A stretch of 64,000 nt of DNA from Chitinophagaceae bacterium UBA2791 (GTDB lineage Bacteria > Bacteroidota > Bacteroidia > Chitinophagales > Chitinophagaceae): the NCBI GenBank assembly GCA_002352105.1, contig DEHV01000080.1, positions 36,273 through 100,272 on the forward strand. The letters are read 5' to 3'. Position numbers and translations under genes: made by a program. Below are positions 8,551 through 17,704 of the stretch, in pieces. Under the pieces are notes generated by a model. That model did no database searches. It had not been told where the DNA came from and was given only the letters and a program-made list of their open reading frames with translations. Position 1 is the stretch's first letter. Each line of letters begins with the position of its first letter.

Positions 8551-9738
8551 CTACCTATTGTATTCGGCCAGGGCTTTTTCTAGGCAATCCATGGCCCGGG
8601 ACAGGTCTTCCGTATTCAGCACATAGGCGAGCCGAACTTCGTTCGCTCCCCTGCTCCGGTCGGCATAAAACCCGCTTGCCGGCGCAAGCATTACCGTTTG
8701 GTTGTTGTCAGCAAAGGATTCCAGCAGCCATTGGCAGAACGTATCGGCATCATCGACGGGCAGTCGCGCCATCGCATAAAACGCGCCCCCGGGGTTTGGG
8801 CAGAAAACGCCGGGCATGGCATTCAGCCTGGAGACCAGCAGATCCCTTCTTTTTTGATATTCGGCCTTTGTAGCGTCAAAATAATCAGAAGGAAGATCTA
8901 CCGCCGCTTCAGCCAGGATCTGGCCGTATGTAGGCGGACTAAGCCTCGCCTGCGCAAACTTCATAGCGGTATCCAAGATTTGTTTGTTCCTGGTAATAAA
9001 AGCGCCGATCCTGGCGCCGCAGGCGCTGTATCTTTTAGATACGGTATCCATCAGCACAACATGTTCATCAACGCCGGTCAGTTTCATGGCGCTAAAATGT
9101 TCGCCGGCATAGCAGAACTCACGATAAGCCTCATCCGCAAAAAGATAAAGGCCATGTTTAATGATCAGCTGCTTTAACACTTCCAGCTCTTCGCGCGAAT
9201 AAAGATAACCCGTAGGATTATTGGGGTTGCAGATCATGATGGCCCTTGTCCGGGGAGTGATGGCTTTTTCGAATGCTTCTATCGGGGGAAGCGCAAAACC
9301 TGATTCAATGGAGGAGCCCGCCGTTTTAACAGTTATACCGGCTTCCACCGCAAACCCGTTATAATTGGCATAGAAGGGTTCGGGAATGACCACCTCATCG
9401 CCGGCGTCCAAACAGCTCATGAATCCGAAACGGATCGCTTCAGAGCCGCCGGTGGTAACAATGATCTGGTCGTAGCGTATATCAATGCCCGATCTTTGGT
9501 AGTACTCGGCCAGTTTACGGCGATACGTTTCATGACCGGCGCTATGGCTGTATTCCAGCACTTTGAAATCAGCGCGCCTCACAGCATCCAGGATCGCCGG
9601 AGCGGTTTCTATATCCGGCTGTCCAATATTCAGATGATATACCTTAATTCCTTTTTTTCTTGCCGCTTCCGCATAGGGAACCAGTTTCCTGATGGGGGAA
9701 GAGGGCATCTGCAGGCCGCGCTGACTTATTGATAACAT
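8551..9738 (-). CDS. Class I/II PLP-dependent aminotransferase
   Basis: About 395 residues, the usual length for fold-type I AspC-like aminotransferases. Visible motifs are the substrate loop YHLNIGQPDIETAP, the PLP phosphate region TTGGSEAIRFGF, ICNPNNPTGYLYSREEL, the LFADEAYREF strand with the PLP-pyridine Asp, and SKRYSACGARIG, which contains the Schiff-base Lys. The Arg near the C-terminus (EVRLAYV) would bind the substrate carboxylate. I start it at 9738 (MLSISQRGLQ), which aligns with the family; an upstream in-frame ATG at 9762 adds eight unlikely residues. Substrate specificity cannot be fixed from sequence: aspartate, aromatic or branched-chain amino acids are all possible. Confidence 0.9.
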   Translation of the reverse strand: MLSISQRGLQMPSSPIRKLVPYAEAARKKGIKVYHLNIGQPDIETAPAILDAVRRADFKVLEYSHSAGHETYRRKLAEYYQRSGIDIRYDQIIVTTGGSEAIRFGFMSCLDAGDEVVIPEPFYANYNGFAVEAGITVKTAGSSIESGFALPPIEAFEKAITPRTRAIMICNPNNPTGYLYSREELEVLKQLIIKHGLYLFADEAYREFCYAGEHFSAMKLTGVDEHVVLMDTVSKRYSACGARIGAFITRNKQILDTAMKFAQARLSPPTYGQILAEAAVDLPSDYFDATKAEYQKRRDLLVSRLNAMPGVFCPNPGGAFYAMARLPVDDADTFCQWLLESFADNNQTVMLAPASGFYADRSRGANEVRLAYVLNTEDLSRAMDCLEKALAEYNR

Positions 9739-9769
9739 ATCCGTAAAGATAAGAAGGAGCAAAAATAAA

Positions 9770-9796
9770 ATCCCTGCAAGTTAAGGTTGCAGGGAT
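9770..9796 (-). terminator. Rho-independent terminator of the DUF1573 pair
   Basis: ATCCCTGCAA / TTGCAGGGAT is a perfect 10-bp stem with a 7-base loop. On the minus strand it is followed by TTTTATTTTTG. It lies 37 bases after the end of the second DUF1573 gene. Confidence 0.85.
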
Positions 9797-9832
9797 AAAT
9801 ATTGAATTAAATAACGATGAGTCCTATATGGA

Positions 9833-10276
9833 TTATTTAGCTGTCTTGGCCGTTTTGCCCTCTTTCTCAAATTTAGCGTATTCCTCGGCGTTCAATACCT
9901 CGCCCTTGATCGTGATCTGGGCAGGAATATCTATGCCGGCAACCTTGATGGTGATCTGCTTGCTAAATGTTCCCAAGGCTGCGGCATTAAATCCTGCAGT
10001 AATGATCTCCTCCTTCCCTTTGGCAACAGGGGCCTGCGGCCAGGAAGGCGTAGTGCATCCGCAGGAGGCGGTGGCATTCTCAATAATAACGGGTTTATCG
10101 CTTATATTGGTAAAGGCAAAATCATGGGTCACGGGAACGCCTTGCTTGATCTTACCAAAATCATACACATTCTCCTTGAACTTGATCACATTATCCGCCT
10201 TTTTCAGGGTCGCTTCCTGCGCAAATGCGGTAACGGCAATAAACATTACGGAAAAGGCGAGCATTATTTTTTTCAT
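9833..10276 (-). CDS. DUF1573 domain protein (second of a tandem pair)
   Basis: A 147-residue exported protein with signal peptide MKKIMLAFSVMFIAVTAFAQ and one DUF1573 domain: YDFGKIKQGVPVTHDFAFTN, then the family hallmark ATASCGCTTPSWP with paired cysteines, then FNAAALGTFSKQITIKVAG. The fold is an Ig/ASH-like beta sandwich. The family is very common in Bacteroidota, and its function is not established. It follows a paralogue by 12 bases and is probably co-transcribed; a strong terminator lies after it. The tail is Lys/Thr-rich (EKEGKTAKTAK). Confidence 0.9.
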   Translation of the reverse strand: MKKIMLAFSVMFIAVTAFAQEATLKKADNVIKFKENVYDFGKIKQGVPVTHDFAFTNISDKPVIIENATASCGCTTPSWPQAPVAKGKEEIITAGFNAAALGTFSKQITIKVAGIDIPAQITIKGEVLNAEEYAKFEKEGKTAKTAK

Positions 10277-10288
10277 ATCTTATTGGTT

Positions 10289-10726
10289 TTAGTTTGATTT
10301 GATCAATGATAAGGATGCGTTCAGCGGAGCCGAGGTTGCAGGGGTTTTATAAACATCTCCCGAAATCTCTATGGTCTTGGTAAGATTGCCATTATAGGAA
10401 ATGGTGATCGTTTTTGAAAAATGACCCTCTGAAGCGGCGTTAAAACCCACTTTTATGGAAGAGGAAGCGCCGGGAGCAATAGGTTCCTGGCTCCATTCCG
10501 GGGTGGTACAGCCGCATGTAGCGTGCACATGCCGGATCAGCAACAGCCCTTTCCCCTTGTTTACCAACTCAAATACATGTTCTACCGGGCGTCCCTGGGG
10601 GATCTTTCCAAAATTATAGCTAAGCTCCTTAAAATGAAGGCTTTCATCAGCCTGCTGAAGAGAAGACTGTGCAAAGCCTGCCATCATTGCAGATAGCCCG
10701 AATACCAGTAGCAGAAATTTCTTCAT
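10289..10726 (-). CDS. DUF1573 domain protein (first of a tandem pair)
   Basis: I start the gene at 10726, giving 145 residues with a clean signal peptide (MKKFLLLVFGLSAMMAGFAQ). The open frame extends upstream to 10909 but that part lacks protein-like character and would run into the divergent gene. The DUF1573 core is YNFGKIPQGRPVEHVFELVN, HATCGCTTPEWSQEPIAPG and FNAASEGHFSKTITISYNG. It is clearly a paralogue of the next gene, probably from a tandem duplication. Predicted location is the periplasm or cell surface. Function is unknown. Confidence 0.9.
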   Translation of the reverse strand: MKKFLLLVFGLSAMMAGFAQSSLQQADESLHFKELSYNFGKIPQGRPVEHVFELVNKGKGLLLIRHVHATCGCTTPEWSQEPIAPGASSSIKVGFNAASEGHFSKTITISYNGNLTKTIEISGDVYKTPATSAPLNASLSLIKSN

Positions 10727-10862
10727 TTCTTTGAAAATTAATTTCCTGTTCCAAAAATACCTATTTAACGTTCTATATGCCAACAAAATTTGATGTTTAA
10801 ATGTTTTTTTAACATCCGGAGCATTTTTTCCGCATATTAAAAAGCTATTTATAAAATTCATG

Positions 10863-10870
10863 TAGGTTTG
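10863..10870 (+). promoter_or_regulatory. -7 box immediately upstream of the E1 dehydrogenase gene
   Basis: TAGGTTTG fits TAnnTTTG, but no TTTG is seen about 20 bases upstream. The ATG at 10875 is only four bases after the box, so a transcript started here would be leaderless or nearly so. Confidence 0.4.
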
Positions 10871-10874
10871 CGAC

Positions 10875-13262
10875 ATGGAAAAAGTTGAACTAACCTCTTC
10901 AACCGCCACCGAAAAGCTGTCTTTTAATAAGTTTCGCGAGGAAGTATTAAGGGATTACCAGTTATGCTGCGAAAGTCGCGAAGCCAGCCTTCTCGGCCGA
11001 AAAGAAGTGTTAACGGGAAAGGCCAAATTCGGAATATTCGGCGACGGAAAGGAGGTTGCCCAGGTAGCTGCGGCCAAATTTTTTCAACCGGGCGATTTTC
11101 TATCCGGGTATTATCGCGATCAGACGATCGCTTTTGCCACGGGTCAGGCGACCATGGAAGAATTTTTCTCTCAGCTATATGCAGATCCGGATTCAACGCA
11201 TGACCCTCATAGTTCAGGGAGACAGATGAATTCTCATTTTGCCACCGCTTTTGTGGATGAAACTGGCGATTGGCTGGATCTTGTCAACCGCAAGAACCTC
11301 GCCGCCCCCCTTGCGCCGACAGCATCCCAGATGCCGCGCTCCCTCGGGCTGGCGCTGGCCTCCAAGCTATTCCGGCATAGTCCTGCATTAAAACCATATA
11401 AACGCCTCAGCAACCAGGGCAACGAGGTTTGCTTTTGCACCATCGGAGACGCTTCTACCTCGGAGGGGCATTTCTGGGAAACGGTCAACGCCGCCGGCGT
11501 TATGCAGATACCGCTGGCCATTTTTATCTGGGACGACGGGTACGGCATTTCCGTGCCCAAGGAGATCCAAACGACCAAGGGCTCCATATCGGAAGCGTTG
11601 AGCGGTATGGAAAAAAAAGAGGGCGCCAACGGCTTTCGCATTTATAAAGTGAAGGCATGGGATTATGCAGGCATGTGCGAAGTCTTCGAACAAGGGATCC
11701 GCGTGATGAGAGAAACGCATGTGCCCGCCATTTTTCATGTGGAAGAAGTTACGCAGCCCCAGGGCCATTCTACTTCAGGCAGCCATGAGCGTTACAAGAC
11801 GCCCGAGAGGCTCGAATGGGAAAGGGACTGGGACGCCAATAAGAAACTGCGGCAATGGATATTGGAAAACGCGCTGGCCAGCGAAGAAGAGCTGAACGAT
11901 ATCCAGGCTGCGGCAAAGGAGTACGTTAAAAAAAGTCGCCTGGCCGCCTGGAACAAATTCAACGGCAACATGGTATCCCTGGTCAACCGCTCCGTGGAAG
12001 CTATGGACGAACTGATCCGGGGCGGCGCCGATATCCAGGGGAATATCGCCAAGGTCAAAAACGAATTGCTTGCCAACAAGGAACCGCAACGAAGACATAT
12101 ATTAAGGGCCCTGCATGCCATTTTGCTCGACGCCGGCGATTCCCCGCTGGCGCAGCAGGCCAGGACCTGCTATGAAGAGATACGGCAGGAAGGATATAAG
12201 CTTTATTCCGCCCAGCTATACGACGAATCCGATAAAAGCCCCCTCCTCGTCGCCTCCAATAAGGTTGAGTATACCGATCAATGGATCAACGGCTTTGAAA
12301 TACTGAACAGGTATTTCGACGGATTGTTCGCCAAAAATCCATTGGTGATCGCCTATGGCGAGGATGTGGGAAAGATCGGAGACGTAAACCAGGGATTTGC
12401 CGGACTGCAACACAAATATTCCGATCTGCGCATCTTCGATACCGGTATCCGCGAGCTGACCATTATCGGGCAGGGAATAGGCCTGGCCTTGCGGGGATTA
12501 AGGCCTATCGCTGAAATACAATACCTGGATTATATACTCTATTGCATTCAAATGCTTAGCGATGACGCCGCCAGCCTGAGCTGGAGGACAAAGGGGAAAC
12601 AACGCTGCCCGTTGATCGTCAGGACCCGTGGGCATCGCCTCGAAGGCATCTGGCATAGCGGCTCGCCCCTGGGATTAATGATCCACGCCCTCAGAGGATT
12701 CCATATCTGCGTGCCTCGTAATATGACGCAGGCAGCGGGACTATACAATACCCTGCTTACCGGAAATGATCCGGCTATCGTGATAGAACCCCTGAATGGC
12801 TACCGGCTAAAAGAACGCCTTCCTTCCAACCTCTCCGACTATCGCGTGGCGTTAGGCGAACCGGAGATCATCAGGGAAGGGACCGATATTACCATCGTTT
12901 CTTATGGCTCTACCCTGCGCATCGTGGAAGAATCCTGTAATATTCTTTCCCGGCACGGCATCAGCGGGGAAATAATCGATGTGCAAACGCTGCTTCCCTT
13001 CGACGTCAGGCATACCATTCTTGATTCCCTGAAGAAAACCAACCGGATCGTATTCATCGATGAAGATGTTCCCGGCGGGGCCGCAGGATATATGTTTACC
13101 ATGGTCATGGAAAAACAGGGAGGATACCGCTGGCTGGATACCGCCCCCAGAACCATTACCGGCAAGGATCACCGCCCCAGCTACGGCAGCGATGGCGATT
13201 ATTTCAGCAAACCCAATACCGAAGAGATCGTCAGCGTCATCATGGAAATGATGAAAGAATAA
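10875..13262 (+). CDS. Fused alpha/beta 2-oxo acid dehydrogenase E1 component
   Basis: A 795-residue thiamine-diphosphate enzyme with E1-alpha (about residues 15-400) and E1-beta (about 450-795) in one chain. The alpha half has the ThDP/Mg motif GDASTSEGHFWETVNAAG near residue 190 and a phosphorylation-loop-like HSTSGSHERYK. The beta half has AYGEDVGKIGDVNQGFAGLQ, FDTGIRELTIIGQGIGLAL, AEIQYLDYI and the C-terminal transketolase domain (FIDEDVPGGAAGYMF). Such fused E1 proteins are usual in Bacteroidota and decarboxylate branched-chain 2-oxo acids or pyruvate before transfer to lipoyl-E2. No E2 or E3 gene is nearby, so the substrate is not settled by context. A small membrane-protein gene follows 22 bases later. 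Confidence 0.93.
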   Translation: MEKVELTSSTATEKLSFNKFREEVLRDYQLCCESREASLLGRKEVLTGKAKFGIFGDGKEVAQVAAAKFFQPGDFLSGYYRDQTIAFATGQATMEEFFSQLYADPDSTHDPHSSGRQMNSHFATAFVDETGDWLDLVNRKNLAAPLAPTASQMPRSLGLALASKLFRHSPALKPYKRLSNQGNEVCFCTIGDASTSEGHFWETVNAAGVMQIPLAIFIWDDGYGISVPKEIQTTKGSISEALSGMEKKEGANGFRIYKVKAWDYAGMCEVFEQGIRVMRETHVPAIFHVEEVTQPQGHSTSGSHERYKTPERLEWERDWDANKKLRQWILENALASEEELNDIQAAAKEYVKKSRLAAWNKFNGNMVSLVNRSVEAMDELIRGGADIQGNIAKVKNELLANKEPQRRHILRALHAILLDAGDSPLAQQARTCYEEIRQEGYKLYSAQLYDESDKSPLLVASNKVEYTDQWINGFEILNRYFDGLFAKNPLVIAYGEDVGKIGDVNQGFAGLQHKYSDLRIFDTGIRELTIIGQGIGLALRGLRPIAEIQYLDYILYCIQMLSDDAASLSWRTKGKQRCPLIVRTRGHRLEGIWHSGSPLGLMIHALRGFHICVPRNMTQAAGLYNTLLTGNDPAIVIEPLNGYRLKERLPSNLSDYRVALGEPEIIREGTDITIVSYGSTLRIVEESCNILSRHGISGEIIDVQTLLPFDVRHTILDSLKKTNRIVFIDEDVPGGAAGYMFTMVMEKQGGYRWLDTAPRTITGKDHRPSYGSDGDYFSKPNTEEIVSVIMEMMKE

Positions 13263-13284
13263 TTTTCATTCAAAAATCTCGCAA

Positions 13285-13617
13285 ATGCTCTCTCCGGAGG
13301 AAAAAAGATTTATCCGTTCCTGGGATGAACAAAGAAAGGGCGGACGCTGGTCATACTACCTGCTCTATATTCCCGTCGGCGCCTTCATTTGCAGCCTGAT
13401 ACTATCGGTATTCCTCTACCTGTTTTTCCAGATAACCCTGGGCGCGCCGTTTTTATGGTTTGTTTTCGCCGCCAGCCTGGCGCTCAGCCTGATCCTGACG
13501 CTTGGCTCCTGGCACAATAACGAAAGAAAATTCAAAAGGATCATTCAACGGGAGATTGAGGAAGGGCGCGAGAGAGACCGGGAACAGGCAGCCGAAAAGG
13601 GGCCGGACAATGTCTAG
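13285..13617 (+). CDS. Small two-helix membrane protein, unknown function
   Basis: A 110-residue protein. Two hydrophobic segments are visible at about residues 24-50 (YYLLYIPVGAFICSLILSVF) and 55-75 (APFLWFVFAASLALSLILTL), followed by a strongly charged tail (FKRIIQREIEEGRERDREQ). It starts 22 bases after the E1 gene on the same strand and is probably translated from the same mRNA. No family recognised. The charged tail should face the cytoplasm. Confidence 0.75.
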   Translation: MLSPEEKRFIRSWDEQRKGGRWSYYLLYIPVGAFICSLILSVFLYLFFQITLGAPFLWFVFAASLALSLILTLGSWHNNERKFKRIIQREIEEGRERDREQAAEKGPDNV

Positions 13618-13627
13618 TTCGCCAAAT

Positions 13628-13718
13628 AAACCCTTATGATTGAATAGGAAGCGCCCGCAGGGAACTGCTTTTTATAAGACCCAGGGATACAGATCAAACC
13701 TTATGATCGAATAGAAGC
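13628..13718. repeat. Imperfect direct repeat pair, ~24 bp
   Basis: AAACCCTTATGATTGAATAG (from 13628, followed by GAAGC) recurs with small changes as AAACCTTATGATCGAATAG (from 13696, followed by AAGC). The copies fill the short space between two convergent genes. Their origin is unclear. Confidence 0.6.
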
Positions 13719-13719
13719 C

Positions 13720-14442
13720 CTACTGAAGATTATGAAACACTTTCTGTACGTCTTCATCTTGCTCCAGCTTATCCACCAGCTTTAACACTTCCTGGGCCTG
13801 GTCTTCGGGTAATTGCACGGTCGTGCCGGGAATCCATTCCAGTTCCGCGCTTATCGGGATAATACCTTTCTCCTCCAGGGCCTTCTGCATGTTGCCGAAA
13901 TCGCTGAAACCGGTTCTCAGCACCAAAACAGTTTCATCGTTCTCTCCGGAGCCCTCTCCCATTTCCTCAAGCCCGGCGTCGATCAGTTCCAATTCCAGTT
14001 CCTCTTCTTTCAGTCCCTCGGGCTTTAATTTAAAAACGCCCATCTTCCTGAACTGAAAACTAACGCTGCCGCTGGTTCCCAACGAGCCGTTCCCCTTATT
14101 AAAATGAGCGCGCAGGTTGGCTACCGTACGCGTCGGGTTATCCGTAGCCGTCTCCGTCAGTATGGCCACTCCATGAGGCCCATACCCCTCGTACAGGATC
14201 TCTTCAAAATTAACCATCTCCTTACCCATAGCCCTTTTGATCGCCGCTTCCACGCGATCCTTGGGCATGTTCACGCTCTTGGCATTCTGCATGCACCTTC
14301 TCAGCGCCGGATTGGTATCGGGATCGGGCCCTCCGGCCTTCACCGCAATAGCAATTTCCTTCCCAATCCTGGAAAACTGTTTTGCCATCTTATCCCAACG
14401 GGCAAACATCGTGGCTTTTCTAACTTCAAATATGCGCCCCAT
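13720..14442 (-). CDS. YebC/PmpR family protein
   Basis: A 240-residue protein of the TACO1/YebC family, full length. The start is MGRIFEVRKATMFARWDKMA. The first domain has FSRIGKEIAIAVKAGGPDPD and NMPKDRVEAAIKRAMG; the middle has EGYGPHGVAILTETATDN and the characteristic GSVSFQFRKMGVF. Family members were named as transcriptional regulators, and more recent work links them to translation of proline-rich stretches on the ribosome. It is monocistronic and convergent with the small membrane-protein gene. Confidence 0.95.
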   Translation of the reverse strand: MGRIFEVRKATMFARWDKMAKQFSRIGKEIAIAVKAGGPDPDTNPALRRCMQNAKSVNMPKDRVEAAIKRAMGKEMVNFEEILYEGYGPHGVAILTETATDNPTRTVANLRAHFNKGNGSLGTSGSVSFQFRKMGVFKLKPEGLKEEELELELIDAGLEEMGEGSGENDETVLVLRTGFSDFGNMQKALEEKGIIPISAELEWIPGTTVQLPEDQAQEVLKLVDKLEQDEDVQKVFHNLQ

Positions 14443-14472
14443 ATCAACTCAGGTATTATTATTTGTCCATTA

Positions 14473-16119
14473 TCAGGACCTTGAACCAATGTATTTTTTT
14501 AAAAAGAACAATAAATGTACAGCGGAAAAAACAAGCGAGAAATAAAACAGGCCCGCATCTGTGCCGTTGGTAACGTCGTGATGGATAAAGGCGACTATGA
14601 CCAACAAGGCAACCAGGCCCATGCCGGACAACGACACGATCCGGTTGTTCCGGGCATAAGTGGCCGGCTGATGATCAGACAAGCCGCTATATTTCATGCT
14701 GTATATAAGATAAACATCAAATCCGATCAGCATCCATACGATCAACCTGATCCAGGTATCCAGCGGGAGGAAGATCATCATGAACAAACAGGTCGCAATA
14801 CCCAGGATCGGGATCAACGGCACCAGCGGAGTTTTAAAAGCCCGTGGCAGATCAGGTTGTTTAACGCGCAATACCCATATGCCAATACATACCAGGATAA
14901 AGGCAAACAGAGTTCCTATGCTGGTCATTTCTCCCACCACCCTGGCAGGCACAAATGCCGCAAACAGGCTCACAAATATCATGAACAGGAAATTTGATTT
15001 TGCCGGGGTTCTGAACTTTGAATGAACCCTTGAAAAAACAGGCGGCAGTAAACCATCGCGGCTCATGGAAAAGAAAACCCTCGACTGTCCCATGAGCATT
15101 ACCAGGATCACCGAAGCATATCCAGCCAGTATAGCCACCAAAATAGCGCGATTAAGCCAGGGATAATCCGGATGGATCACTCCGCTTGCATCGGCCGTTC
15201 CCATGCTTTCAATGGCTACGGCCACAGGAGCTATACCATCTTTGCCGGCAAAGCTCGTATAACTGGTAACGCCTGTCATCACATGCGCAAACAGGATATA
15301 CAATATGGTACAGATGGCTAGCGAGCCCAGGATGCCGATCGGCATATCTCGTTTCGGATTCTTGGCTTCCTGCGCAGCGGTGGACACCGCGTCAAAGCCG
15401 ATATAGGCGAAGAAGACGATCGCTGCAGCCCGGATCACGCCGCTAAAACCGAATTCTCCGAAAACGCCGGTGTTATCAGGAATATAAGGCACATAGTTAG
15501 AGGAATCTATATATCGCCATCCCAGGAAAATAAAAATAAGCACCAGGCCCACTTTAAGCGCTACGATCGCCATATTCACGCCTGCGCTTTCCCTGGTTCC
15601 CTTGATCAGCAATAAGCTGGCCAATATCACGATAAAAACAGCAGGGAGATTAAAGAGACCGCCATCCCAGGGGCCTGTGGCAAGCCAGGCGGGAAGATGA
15701 ATATCAAAACCTTCAAGGAACTTGACCAGGTAACGACTCCAGCTGATCGCCACCGTAGCGGCCCCCACTGCGTACTCCAATACCAGGTCCCAGCCGATGA
15801 TCCAGGCTATAAATTCGCCCATGGTAGCATAAGAATACGTATAAGCGCTCCCCGCCACAGGGATCATAGAAGCAAACTCAGCATAACAAAGGCCGGCAAA
15901 AGCGCATCCTAGCGCCGCCACGATAAACGAAATGGTAATGGCGGGCCCGGCATTATTAGCTGCAGCAAGGCCCGTGATGGAAAATAATCCTGCCCCGACG
16001 ATAGCGCCGATGCCTAAGGCAACCAAAGAATAAGCGCTCAATGTTTTCTTTAATCCCTTCTCCGAATCTGCGCTCTCTTTGATCAACATGCTAATCGGCT
16101 TCCTGGCAAATAAACTCAT
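14473..16119 (-). CDS. APC family amino acid permease
   Basis: A 548-residue integral membrane protein with about 12-14 hydrophobic helices. The first helix has the APC signature LVALGIGAIVGAGLFSITGL, followed by GPAITISFIVAALGCAFAGL and CYAEFASMIPVAGSAYTYSY, and later FFAYIGFDAVSTAAQEAKNP. This pattern matches the cationic amino acid transporter (CAT) branch. I start at 16119 (MSLFARKPISMLIKESADSE); an upstream in-frame start at 16200 adds a poorly fitting hydrophobic stretch. It is divergent from the dicarboxylate symporter gene. Exact substrate not determined. Confidence 0.92.
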   Translation of the reverse strand: MSLFARKPISMLIKESADSEKGLKKTLSAYSLVALGIGAIVGAGLFSITGLAAANNAGPAITISFIVAALGCAFAGLCYAEFASMIPVAGSAYTYSYATMGEFIAWIIGWDLVLEYAVGAATVAISWSRYLVKFLEGFDIHLPAWLATGPWDGGLFNLPAVFIVILASLLLIKGTRESAGVNMAIVALKVGLVLIFIFLGWRYIDSSNYVPYIPDNTGVFGEFGFSGVIRAAAIVFFAYIGFDAVSTAAQEAKNPKRDMPIGILGSLAICTILYILFAHVMTGVTSYTSFAGKDGIAPVAVAIESMGTADASGVIHPDYPWLNRAILVAILAGYASVILVMLMGQSRVFFSMSRDGLLPPVFSRVHSKFRTPAKSNFLFMIFVSLFAAFVPARVVGEMTSIGTLFAFILVCIGIWVLRVKQPDLPRAFKTPLVPLIPILGIATCLFMMIFLPLDTWIRLIVWMLIGFDVYLIYSMKYSGLSDHQPATYARNNRIVSLSGMGLVALLVIVAFIHHDVTNGTDAGLFYFSLVFSAVHLLFFLKKYIGSRS

Positions 16120-16276
16120 AAACAGATGGTTAATGATAATATAAAATACCTTAAAGAAAATTACGAGGCGGGAAGATAAGAATTTCCTGAATTCCATCAA
16201 CCACGCATTTTATATGAACTCTTTCAGGAGATTATTTTATAAATATTATATTGCAGGGATTATCTATGACGATTAT

Positions 16277-17650
16277 ATGAGAAAGGGCAATCGGCTAACT
16301 ACATACATTCTTATTGCCCTGGCTGCGGGCATTATTCTTGGTTTTATCCTCAATATCAGCTACCTGAATAATGAAAATATGCGTCTGACGGACGCCAGCG
16401 CCAGGATCAGCGAGATCGATCAGGCGTTAAATCATATACGCGACCCTGCTTCTGCCCAATTCCTGCAACTGTCTGCCGAAAGAGAAGAGCAGGCAAATAT
16501 CCGCGAAGAAGCGCTGAAAGCGGCAAACAAAAAAGTTGAACCGTTTTCCCTGATGGGAGACGTCTTCATCAGGATGATCAAGATGATCGTCGCCCCCCTT
16601 GTTTTTTTTACGCTGGTCGTGGGAGTGGCTAAACTGGGCGATATAAAAGCCGTTGGAAGGATCGGCGGAAAGACCCTGCTTTGGTTCCTCAGCGCCTCGC
16701 TGGTAAGCCTGGTGTTGGGAATGATCCTCGTAAATTTGTTCAAGCCGGGCATCGCCATGAACCTGCCCCTTCCCGCTGAAGGAACAAGCGTCGGCATCGG
16801 CAAGGCCACGCTTACCTTAAGGGATTTTCTCTATCATGTATTTCCTACCAGCGTTATAGACGCCATGGCCAAAAACGAGATCCTGCAGATCGTCGTATTC
16901 TCCCTGTTCTTCGGCATCGCCACCGCGGCCATTGGCGAACCGGGAGAAAAGATCATTAAGGCTTTTGACGCCATCGCGCATGTCATTCTGAAAGTAACCG
17001 GCTATGTAATGAACTTTGCGCCGCTTGCCGTGTTCGGCGCTATGACCGCGGTCATAGCCACCCAAGGCATCGGCATACTTAAAACCTATTCCCTTTTTCT
17101 GACTGAGTTTTACCTGGGATTGCTGATCCTTTGGGTAATATTGATAGCGGCCGGCAGCCTGTTTATCAAAAAAAGGGTGTTCAAATTGCTGAGGCATATA
17201 AAAGAACCCGTTCTTTTAGCATTCAGCGCGTCCAGCAGCGAAGCCGCCTTTCCCAAAACGATGCTCGAGCTGGAACGGTTTGGATGCCGCGACAAGATCG
17301 TAAGCTTTGTGCTTCCTTTGGGGTATTCCTTCAACCTCGACGGCAGCATGATGTATATGACCTTTGCCTCGCTGTTCATTGCGCAGTCTTACGGCATCCA
17401 GCTCGACTTTGCCACCCAGATCAGCATGCTGCTGGTGCTGATGCTCACCAGCAAGGGGATAGCCGGAGTGCCGAGAGCGTCGCTGGTGGTCATTGCCGGA
17501 ACCCTTGCCACTTTTAATATTCCCGAAGCGGGGTTGGCCCTGTTGTTGGGAATAGATCCCCTGCTGGATATGGGCAGAAGCGCTACCAACGTGGTAGGCA
17601 ATAGCATTGCCACCGCCGTGGTCAGCAAACTGGAAGGGGAATTGACATAA
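16277..17650 (+). CDS. Dicarboxylate/amino acid:cation symporter (DAACS family)
   Basis: A 457-residue transporter of the glutamate/aspartate/C4-dicarboxylate symporter fold. Helix 1 is YILIALAAGIILGFILNISY. Hairpin 1 has the serine-rich LLAFSASSSEAAFPKTMLEL motif, TM7 has SYNLDG-like YSFNLDGSMMYMTFASLFIA, hairpin 2 has LTSKGIAGVPRASLVVIAG, and TM8 ends DMGRSATNVVGNSIATAVVS with the substrate-binding Asp and Asn. Residues 35-85 form a soluble, helical insertion between TM1 and TM2, common in Bacteroidota members. I start at 16277 (MRKGNRLTTY), not at the upstream ATG at 16214. The next gene starts 55 bases later. Confidence 0.93.
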   Translation: MRKGNRLTTYILIALAAGIILGFILNISYLNNENMRLTDASARISEIDQALNHIRDPASAQFLQLSAEREEQANIREEALKAANKKVEPFSLMGDVFIRMIKMIVAPLVFFTLVVGVAKLGDIKAVGRIGGKTLLWFLSASLVSLVLGMILVNLFKPGIAMNLPLPAEGTSVGIGKATLTLRDFLYHVFPTSVIDAMAKNEILQIVVFSLFFGIATAAIGEPGEKIIKAFDAIAHVILKVTGYVMNFAPLAVFGAMTAVIATQGIGILKTYSLFLTEFYLGLLILWVILIAAGSLFIKKRVFKLLRHIKEPVLLAFSASSSEAAFPKTMLELERFGCRDKIVSFVLPLGYSFNLDGSMMYMTFASLFIAQSYGIQLDFATQISMLLVLMLTSKGIAGVPRASLVVIAGTLATFNIPEAGLALLLGIDPLLDMGRSATNVVGNSIATAVVSKLEGELT

Positions 17651-17704
17651 CCATTTTTTTAACCATTTAGTCAACTTTACGTTTACCGAATTCAACCACA
17701 TGTG

